Source of the DNA: an uncultured Desulfuromonadales bacterium
Lineage (GTDB): Bacteria > Desulfobacterota > Desulfuromonadia > Desulfuromonadales > Geopsychrobacteraceae
Assembly (NCBI GenBank): GCA_945787295.1
Contig: CALZHQ010000051.1
Coordinates: forward strand, 1 to 31,312
Reading direction: 5' to 3'
Length of the DNA stretch: 31,312 nt
The notes beneath the pieces were generated by a model. The model saw only the letters and a program-made list of their open reading frames with translations. It did not search any database and had not been told where the DNA came from. Positions within the stretch are counted from its first letter, which is position 1, and every line of letters starts with the position of its first letter. A program made the position numbers and the translations under genes. Of the stretch, positions 25,815 to 31,312 are shown piece after piece.

Positions 25815-26240
25815 TTAGTGATGCACCTGCCGAATCACTTCGCTGACCTGATTTTTGAATTCCTCAGAAGGGGTCACAAGTATGTTTTTCTTCCCTAGTT
25901 TGGCAGTAAACCTCTCATCATCCAGGTTCGCTTCATAAATCTTGCGCAAGTTCTCCGCGAGGGTTTTCAGTTCGTCCGGCTGGGCTCCCTCGTCTGCGAG
26001 AGTTTTGAGGTTGTGCAGTTTATTGCCCTCGATCCAGGCGATACCGAAATCCTTGGGCGGCTTACCGATAAACACGAAGGCCCCATCTTCCGCTGGAACA
26101 ACCTCAAGTGGCTTATGAATCTGCTTGCTCAATGATTCCAACTGATCGCGAATCTTTTCGATCCGATCGGCGGCTGGACTGGACTCATCCAACGTCGGAT
26201 AACCTTTGCTGGACGCAAATATTCTGTCGAAAAAACCCAT
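25815..26240 (-). CDS. Hypothetical small cytoplasmic protein
   Basis: The protein has 141 residues, with a strong ribosome site (AAAGGAGG, five to six bases before the ATG at 26240). It begins MGFFDRIFASSKGYPTLD and continues with a charged helix (DRIEKIRDQLESLSKQI). A likely beta-rich core (FVFIGKPPKDFGIAWIEG) and a helical acidic C-terminus follow. It has no signal peptide or membrane segment and no Cys. I do not recognise the family. It stands alone on the minus strand between the peptidase and the REC-PilZ gene. Confidence 0.65.
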   Translation of the reverse strand: MGFFDRIFASSKGYPTLDESSPAADRIEKIRDQLESLSKQIHKPLEVVPAEDGAFVFIGKPPKDFGIAWIEGNKLHNLKTLADEGAQPDELKTLAENLRKIYEANLDDERFTAKLGKKNILVTPSEEFKNQVSEVIRQVHH

Positions 26241-26364
26241 AGATACCTCCTTTCCGACCGGTGACAGAATACTTTAACAGTAATATGAAATCCATTAATT
26301 GCAAGATGACCGACGGATTTCTTTTCGTAAACAGGTAAATAACAGGAAGAGGAAGGCGAAAGGA

Positions 26365-27081
26365 TTAAATCAGGCCGGTCGTTAAATAGCCTTTAACGAC
26401 ATTGAGCTGCTCATTGGCGAGTTGAGAAAACTCAATGCCCATACCGGTCGGAAGATGCGGTTTTTTCTTACCATCAGGATGATTCAACCAAGCGACCCGG
26501 CCCCGGCAAGACAGGCTGCGTCCCTTATCAGAAAACTGCACACGTAAAGCAAGCGGAGTATCGACCGGCATCACCGTATCGGTCGCGACAAAAAGCCCCC
26601 CCGGACTCAGGTTAACCGAATAATTGGTTTTTAAATCATTTCCATTCATGCCGAATTCAACCGGCAGGCGGGTGGCAACCCGGGAAAGTTGACGATCTGC
26701 AAGGTCCAGGAAGGTCCGCGCGACAGAGAGTAATTGATGCCGCTTGACCGGCCTGTGAATAATCGCATCACAGCCGGCGTGACGGCAGAGAGATTCCGCT
26801 TCGAAATCACCAGAATCAACGACCATAATAACTGGGGTCCGCTGCAAGTCACGATCCTGCTTGATCCAACGACAGATGTCATCGCCCCGGCTGCCGGAGA
26901 CCTCCATATCCATAAAAACCAGGTCCGGTTTACGCTTGAGCACCAGCTGCATAATTTCCTGGTTGTTGACAGCCATCAGCAGATCAAACCCTTCACGGTG
27001 AAAAAAAGTCCGCTCCAGTTCGAGAAAAAGCTCGACATCATCAACCAGCAGTATGCTGCGTTTTTCAGAACCTGAAACCAT
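26365..27081 (-). CDS. Receiver-PilZ two-domain protein
   Basis: Read from ATG 27081, four bases after AGGGAG, the protein has 238 residues; starts further upstream lack a ribosome site. The receiver domain (about 8-125) has ILLVDDVE and the phospho-acceptor D58. The conserved Lys-Pro is Arg110-Pro111 (HRPVK), which may lower phosphorylation-dependent switching. The PilZ domain (about 130-238) has R134-x3-R138 and N157-x-S159-x2-G162, the two motifs that bind c-di-GMP. It probably merges phosphorelay and c-di-GMP signals to affect motility or surface behaviour; the partner is unknown. It is the second c-di-GMP/REC combination within 4 kb. Confidence 0.86.
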   Translation of the reverse strand: MVSGSEKRSILLVDDVELFLELERTFFHREGFDLLMAVNNQEIMQLVLKRKPDLVFMDMEVSGSRGDDICRWIKQDRDLQRTPVIMVVDSGDFEAESLCRHAGCDAIIHRPVKRHQLLSVARTFLDLADRQLSRVATRLPVEFGMNGNDLKTNYSVNLSPGGLFVATDTVMPVDTPLALRVQFSDKGRSLSCRGRVAWLNHPDGKKKPHLPTGMGIEFSQLANEQLNVVKGYLTTGLI

Positions 27082-27189
27082 CATGCTCCCTTTTCCAGCC
27101 ATTTGGTGACAAACCAACACACGCAAAAAGAATAACAGTTTTTTCAAAATGCGTAAAAAGTCTTTTGTTTATAGTTACTTAATGAGCCC

Positions 27190-27690
27190 CTAACCCTTTG
27201 CACAATCAGAGGGGTCACCCTGCAACTTTGCCAGTGCATGCGGTAACGCCGGAAGCAGCACTTCGAGGTTTTCACGCACCCCTTTCGGACTACCGGGCAG
27301 ATTGACGATCAGGGTCCGGCCGCGCACACCGACAATCGCCCGGGAAAGCATCGCATGGGCAGTTTTTGCCAGACTTGCCGTGCGCATGGCTTCGGCCATC
27401 CCCGGCACCTGATAGTCGATAACCTGCTCCGTTGCCTGCGGGGTCACATCACGGGGACTCAAGCCGGTCCCGCCGGTCGTCAAGATCAAATCCAGCTGCA
27501 GATCATCGCTCCAGCTGGTCAAGACCGTAACAATTTTTTCTATTTCGTCCGGGATAATCTGGTAGCGGGCAACACTGCCGAGGGAGGCAATCATTTCGCC
27601 CAGCACTCGTCCGCTCTCATCTTCTCGCTCCCCCTTTGCCCCTTTATCCGACAGGGTCAGGACTCCGACGCGAAATACCGCCTCACTCAT
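27190..27690 (-). CDS. mog: Molybdopterin-binding protein, Mog/MoaB family
   Basis: Enzymes of this family adenylylate molybdopterin before molybdenum insertion. Read from ATG 27690, the protein has 166 residues. It shows VLTLSDKGAKGE at the N-terminus, the MPT-binding loop TTGGTGLSPRDVTPQAT, and TLIVNLPGSPKGVRENLE near the end. The start overlaps the stop of the MOSC gene by eight bases, and GAAGGGG is a few bases upstream. An upstream in-frame extension to 27774 overlaps the MOSC gene widely and lacks a ribosome site. MogA and MoaB are hard to tell apart from sequence alone. Together with the MOSC protein it forms a molybdenum-cofactor unit. Confidence 0.87.
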   Translation of the reverse strand: MSEAVFRVGVLTLSDKGAKGEREDESGRVLGEMIASLGSVARYQIIPDEIEKIVTVLTSWSDDLQLDLILTTGGTGLSPRDVTPQATEQVIDYQVPGMAEAMRTASLAKTAHAMLSRAIVGVRGRTLIVNLPGSPKGVRENLEVLLPALPHALAKLQGDPSDCAKG

Positions 27691-28153
27691 CGGCCGGCCC
27701 CTTCTCCGCACCAAGCCGGACCAGTTCAATCCTATCGCCGCTACTGACCGGTCCCGCCTTGAGCACGCGGGCAAAGATCCCCTCTTTCGGCATCACACAA
27801 TCCCCGGCCTGGTGATAAATGGCACAGCGGGTGTGGCACTCTTTGCCGATCTGTGTAACTTCCAGTTCGGCACCACTGGTTAATCGCAGTAGCGAACCGA
27901 TCGGCAACGTACAGAGCTCGATGCCCTGAGTGGTGAGATTTTCGGCAAAGTCCCCCGCACCGACATCCAGGCCCGCCGCGCGCATCTTGTCGATACTCTC
28001 CTGGGCCAACAGGCTGACCTGTCGGTGCCAGTCGCCCGCGTGAGCATCTGCTTCCAGACCGAATTCCTTGACCAACTGGCACTGGGTCACATCTTTTTTC
28101 CGCTCACCTTTATTTTCACTGATGCAGACTGCAACTATGGTTCCCTGAGACAT
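27683..28153 (-). CDS. MOSC-domain protein
   Basis: MOSC domains bind the molybdenum cofactor and handle its sulphur. The 156-residue protein has VKEFGLEADAHAGDWHRQVSLL near the N-terminus, then GDFAENLTTQGIELCTLPIG. A Cys-rich block KECHTRCAIYHQAGDC resembles the catalytic Cys region of YiiM-type MOSC proteins. AAAGG is six to seven bases before the ATG at 28153, inside the end of the preceding gene (three-base gap to its stop). Its stop overlaps the mog start. A stand-alone MOSC protein may protect the cofactor or reduce N-hydroxylated compounds; the exact activity is unknown. Confidence 0.88.
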   Translation of the reverse strand: MSQGTIVAVCISENKGERKKDVTQCQLVKEFGLEADAHAGDWHRQVSLLAQESIDKMRAAGLDVGAGDFAENLTTQGIELCTLPIGSLLRLTSGAELEVTQIGKECHTRCAIYHQAGDCVMPKEGIFARVLKAGPVSSGDRIELVRLGAEKGPADE

Positions 28154-28156
28154 AAG

Positions 28157-29188
28157 TTACCTTTTCTTGGTTGCCAACATCCGCCGGGCGTTGTTGACTA
28201 TTGCTTGCGACACATTGCGGCTCTTGGCCAATTCCTTGATGTCTTTTTCGGTTAAAAAGGTCATAAAACGCATCGCCTTCTGTAGCGGGGTCCGCGGATG
28301 TACAACCAAGGCCTTTTTCATTTCGTAATTCTTGACCCACTCACGATTGAGCAGAATGATCCGGATCAGCTCATCACTGGCGCTACGATTTTTGGCGACG
28401 GCCAGCACTTCCCCCTCTGAGATGCGCGGATTTTTTAACACTGCCGTATTGACCATCTTGTTGGCTTCGCGGATCAGCAGAGTGCGCCACTCCTTGTCAC
28501 CGGTCAGGGCCATTTTGATCTTTTCCGCGACGACCATTTCCTGCAGTTCTTGGTACTTGGAGAGATCGGTTTCATCAAACTCTTCGTCCTCGTCCCCACT
28601 CTCTTCCCTGCTATCGTCAACCTCTTCCGGTTCTGGGTCTGGCTCCGGTTCGGGTTCCGGCTCCGGCTCCGGAGCGGGTTCAACCCAGCCGAGCCGAAGC
28701 TTCATCACTTTATCGGCATTCGGGTTGTTGATGATTGCCGTCCGCAGGGCCGGCACCTTGTGCAGCAACTGGTCGTTGTGCGATAAAATGTCAAGCACAT
28801 CTCCTGAGCTGTGCTCAGCCAGAAACTGCAGACTCCGCAGACTGATTGCCGGATGAGCCAGCGCCGCTTCCATGACCACCGAATCACGATAACGGACCCG
28901 CACGATCAGATCGATGATCGAGAAATGTAAGTCTTTATTTTGCAGCGCCGACAACAGGATTTTTGCCGGCAGGGTTTTAAATGTTCCCAGAGATTCTTTT
29001 TTCAGCTCTTCATTTTCACCGTGGTAAAAAATGAAAAGAACCGTCACCAGATTGGGTCCAGACATCGGCAAGGCGCCACGGGCAGCGGCCAGACGTACGC
29101 TGTGTCCTCCCCACTTACCCATGATTTTGGCCACTTCGGCCGGGATTTTCATCTGAACCTTGTCAGGTCCGTTCTGTTGCTCTGTCAA
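28157..29188 (-). CDS. Hypothetical protein with Glu-Pro repeat linker
   Basis: The protein has 343 residues from TTG 29188. An ATG at 29152 with AAGG five bases upstream (331 residues) is a good alternative. The two helical halves look like degenerate HEAT-type repeats (AALAHPAISLRSLQFLAE; MVNTAVLKNPRISEGEVLAVAKNRSASDELIR). They are joined by a Glu-Pro repeat (about 170-187) and a very acidic stretch (to about 208). It has no membrane segment or catalytic motif. The pattern 'NP.I..GEVLAVAKN' recurs in several halves, suggesting tandem repeat units. I know it only as an uncharacterised protein. It lies between the SPOR gene (39-base gap) and the MOSC-mog pair (three-base gap). Confidence 0.7.
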   Translation of the reverse strand: MTEQQNGPDKVQMKIPAEVAKIMGKWGGHSVRLAAARGALPMSGPNLVTVLFIFYHGENEELKKESLGTFKTLPAKILLSALQNKDLHFSIIDLIVRVRYRDSVVMEAALAHPAISLRSLQFLAEHSSGDVLDILSHNDQLLHKVPALRTAIINNPNADKVMKLRLGWVEPAPEPEPEPEPEPDPEPEEVDDSREESGDEDEEFDETDLSKYQELQEMVVAEKIKMALTGDKEWRTLLIREANKMVNTAVLKNPRISEGEVLAVAKNRSASDELIRIILLNREWVKNYEMKKALVVHPRTPLQKAMRFMTFLTEKDIKELAKSRNVSQAIVNNARRMLATKKR

Positions 29189-29227
29189 CTCCTGGTGCTC
29201 CGTTCCAACTGTTCAAACCAACATGAT

Positions 29228-30223
29228 CTATTTTCGCACGACTTGCGTCTTCAGGCCAGCCTGGCCGATCAGTGCGGCAACCTGGCGCGCCGTATCCTGG
29301 TCGGCCTGCAGAGCAATGAGCATTTTACCAGTCATCTCTACATCACTCGGCGCCTGAGTCACTCTGACTCCTTTTTTCGCCAGCTTTTCAGCATAACTGG
29401 CCGCCCGTTCAGGATCGCTGAAGGACCCCACATAGATGGCTCTTTTGTCTCCTGCCGGCAGGTAAAACGCCTCACCAACACTTTTTTTAATTTTCTTTAG
29501 CTGCTCGCGGGCCTCCGCAACCGGATAGATCCCTTCAAGCAGGCGGATCATCGTCACCATTCCGCGACCTTTGGTCGGTTGGGATTCGAATCCGAGTTCA
29601 CGCAGCTGAGCCTGGGCGTTTTCAAGCGCATTCTTGCTGAGGAAAGGACCGACCATAACTCGATAAAGAGGAGCTGGTTTAACACTCGGCTTTGCCACCG
29701 TCGACTCAACCGCTAAAGCAGCTTGCTTTTCAACTTTTTCAATAGCCGGGACAACGGCTGCAACCTGCTTTACAGGGTCAGCTTTAGGGGCCGGCTCGAC
29801 AGCCGCGACGGATTGCTGATCGACAGTTTCTTCCTGAATCTGTTTATCGCTCTCATAACGTTTCGGCATCGGCTGACGCTGGGCGATCTCTGCCTCAGGT
29901 GTCGAACTCGGGCCACTGCCACTCAGCAGGGAGTAACCGATGCCGAACAATACCACGAGCAACAGCGCCACCAGTAACGGTAAGTTTGAAGTGCCCAGTC
30001 TGGGGGGCGGCTCAACCGCCCTCACCTCACCGCTGGCAATTCCCTGCCCGGCGATATCCGCGGACTCCGGCAACTCATTATTCACCGCGGCCGGTCCCGA
30101 AGACAGAGTTTCGGCCTCGTCATCGGCAAAGGAAATCGCTTCTGAAGGATCGGCCTCCCGGCCCGCATCCTCATGAGTCTCCTGCACGGCATCTTTTTTA
30201 AACGGATCATCCCGCTCTGTCAT
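29228..30223 (-). CDS. Membrane-anchored protein with two SPOR domains
   Basis: SPOR domains bind denuded peptidoglycan glycan at the division septum. The start is ATG 30223, eight bases after AGGAGG. The 331 residues contain an acidic cytoplasmic N-terminus (1-78), one membrane helix at about 80-100, and an Ala/Pro/Lys-rich linker (about 100-185). Two successive SPOR-like modules follow: one from YRVMVGPFLSKNALENA, the second from AIYVGSFSDPERAASYAEKL, with the MVGPF/YVGSF repeat starts. The N-in topology with a periplasmic SPOR end matches FtsN-like and DedD-like proteins. It lies behind the elongation factor gene, with two hairpins between them. Confidence 0.86.
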   Translation of the reverse strand: MTERDDPFKKDAVQETHEDAGREADPSEAISFADDEAETLSSGPAAVNNELPESADIAGQGIASGEVRAVEPPPRLGTSNLPLLVALLLVVLFGIGYSLLSGSGPSSTPEAEIAQRQPMPKRYESDKQIQEETVDQQSVAAVEPAPKADPVKQVAAVVPAIEKVEKQAALAVESTVAKPSVKPAPLYRVMVGPFLSKNALENAQAQLRELGFESQPTKGRGMVTMIRLLEGIYPVAEAREQLKKIKKSVGEAFYLPAGDKRAIYVGSFSDPERAASYAEKLAKKGVRVTQAPSDVEMTGKMLIALQADQDTARQVAALIGQAGLKTQVVRK

Positions 30224-30250
30224 CCAACCGGCCTCCTGCGATATTGACTT

Positions 30251-30308
30251 GTCACGCCCCACACCGTGACGATTAGCTCAGGGGCACCTCGAGAACAAGG
30301 TGCCCCTG
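30251..30308 (-). repeat. Two hairpins between EF-G and the SPOR gene
   Basis: CAGGGGCACC (30279-30288) pairs perfectly with GGTGCCCCTG (30299-30308) over a 10-base loop, and GTCACG (30251-30256) with CGTGAC (30265-30270) over an 8-base loop. The first lies directly after the EF-G stop codon (30317) and the second before the SPOR ribosome site. Neither has a T run on the minus strand, so they may slow or process transcripts rather than end them. Confidence 0.6.
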
Positions 30309-30316
30309 ACCGTTCT

Positions 30317-31312
30317 TTACGCCTCGCTCATTTCCGCCAGAATCTTCGCTGTCTGGTGTGATGGAACTTCTTCGTACTTGCTGAATTCCATCGAAAACAT
30401 CCCACGGTCAGAAGTCATCGAGCGCAGTTCAGGTGCATAGCGCAGGACTTCAGCCATTGGCACTTCGGCACGGATCACCTGGCTGTTTGCCTGCGGCTCA
30501 ACACCGATGACTTTGCCGCGCCGTGAGTTGAGGTCGCCGATCACATCGCCCATGCAATCATCGGGAACGGTAATCTCCATCGCCATAATCGGCTCAAGCA
30601 GGATCGGATTACAGGCGTCCATCGCCTTTTTAAAGGCCATAGAACCAGCAACCTTAAACGCCATCTCCGATGAATCGACCGAGTGGTATGAACCGTCATA
30701 CAGGGTAATCTGTACATCCACGACCTGATTTTTGGTCAAGGGGCCGTTCTTCATCGCCTCCTGAATCCCCTTATCAACGGCCGGAATATAGTTTCGCGGC
30801 ACCGACCCGCCGACGATCTTATCGACAAACTCGTAGCCGGCACCGCGCGGCATCGGTTTCACTTCGATCCAGACATCGCCGAACTGGCCGCGACCACCAG
30901 ACTGCTTCTTGTATTTACCCTGAACTTGAGTTGACGCACGAATCGTTTCCCGGTAGGGAACCTTCGGTTCCTTAAGAATAACCTCGGCACCATACTTTCG
31001 CTTGAGACGCTCAACGGCAACTTCGAGATGAATCTGGCCCATCCCGGAGATGACCATTTCTTTGGTTTCATCATCACGCGAAGTGGTCAGCGTCGGATCT
31101 TCTTCCATCAGGCGTTGCAGGCCGGTGTAGATTTTATCCTCATCCCCTTTGCTCTTGGCTTCGATAGCGAAGGAGATGATCGGCTTCATCGGCACCAGCG
31201 GCTCATACATAATCTGCTCTTTCAGATCACAGAGGGTGTCGCCAGTGGCGGTGACTTTCAGCTTCGGCACGGCAATGATATCGCCGGCGGCAGCCAGCTC
31301 CATCGGCACCTG
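30317..31312 (-). CDS. fusA: Elongation factor G (paralogue-type), C-terminal part
   Basis: The gene enters from the right edge, and 331 residues are visible to the TAA at 30317-30319. They cover domains III to V: GDEDKIYTGLQRLMEEDPTL and GMGQIHLEVAVERLKRKYG (III), then GKYKKQSGGRGQFGDVWIEV and YHSVDSSEMAFKVAGSMAFK (IV). Domain V carries EPIMAMEITVPDDCMGDVIG and FSMEFSKYEEVP. KKQSGGRGQFGD and IGVEPQANSQVIRAEVP are typical of the second EF-G type found in deltaproteobacteria and others, rather than the str-operon form; this subtype call is inference. Neighbouring genes rpsL, rpsG or tuf are not in view. Confidence 0.9.
   Translation of the reverse strand, partial: QVPMELAAAGDIIAVPKLKVTATGDTLCDLKEQIMYEPLVPMKPIISFAIEAKSKGDEDKIYTGLQRLMEEDPTLTTSRDDETKEMVISGMGQIHLEVAVERLKRKYGAEVILKEPKVPYRETIRASTQVQGKYKKQSGGRGQFGDVWIEVKPMPRGAGYEFVDKIVGGSVPRNYIPAVDKGIQEAMKNGPLTKNQVVDVQITLYDGSYHSVDSSEMAFKVAGSMAFKKAMDACNPILLEPIMAMEITVPDDCMGDVIGDLNSRRGKVIGVEPQANSQVIRAEVPMAEVLRYAPELRSMTSDRGMFSMEFSKYEEVPSHQTAKILAEMSEA

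Overview
The window looks like chromosomal DNA of an anaerobic deltaproteobacterium of the Desulfuromonadales (Geobacter/Desulfuromonas/Pelobacter-like). This is inferred from gene content: a HoxEFUYH NAD-linked [NiFe] hydrogenase, a desulfoferrodoxin gene, a biotin-dependent acyl-CoA carboxylase pair, REC-PilZ and MshEN-REC proteins, and moderately GC-rich coding DNA. Genus and species cannot be decided from the sequence.

Layout. 1-174 is the C-terminal end of a rhomboid-family (probably rhombosortase-like) protein. 760-5389 is a two-gene acyl-CoA carboxylase operon: a carboxyltransferase, then a long divergent biotin carboxylase/biotin carrier fusion, closed by a strong terminator. 5604-11039 is a tightly coupled hydrogenase operon hoxE-F-U-Y-H plus the HoxH-maturation endopeptidase, followed by an in-frame startless coding remnant. 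11346-11778 (minus) is a desulfoferrodoxin gene broken by a perfect 52-bp tandem duplication. About 11997-12190 is a structured small RNA with its own promoter and terminator; its architecture resembles 6S RNA.

12320-22879 is rich in membrane-proteostasis genes: a TraB-family membrane protein, HflK and HflC (SPFH partners of FtsH), a PsiE-family protein on the opposite strand, a rhomboid protease-YbaK-sirtuin operon, and then a third SPFH protein overlapping a 1105-residue protein with two AAA+ modules and a C-terminal Lon-type Ser/Lys protease domain. This SPFH/AAA-AAA-Lon pair is the best candidate for an undescribed system. It resembles HflKC-FtsH in logic (a membrane SPFH scaffold with an AAA protease), but the protease is a soluble Lon-type enzyme.

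23284-31312 holds an MshEN-REC signalling protein, then a leftward series: an M24 (Xaa-Pro) peptidase, a small hypothetical protein, a REC-PilZ protein, a Mog/MoaB-MOSC molybdenum-cofactor pair, a Glu-Pro-rich hypothetical protein, a double-SPOR membrane protein, and the C-terminal third or more of an elongation factor G paralogue that runs off the right edge. No tRNA, rRNA, CRISPR array, insertion sequence or prophage was seen.
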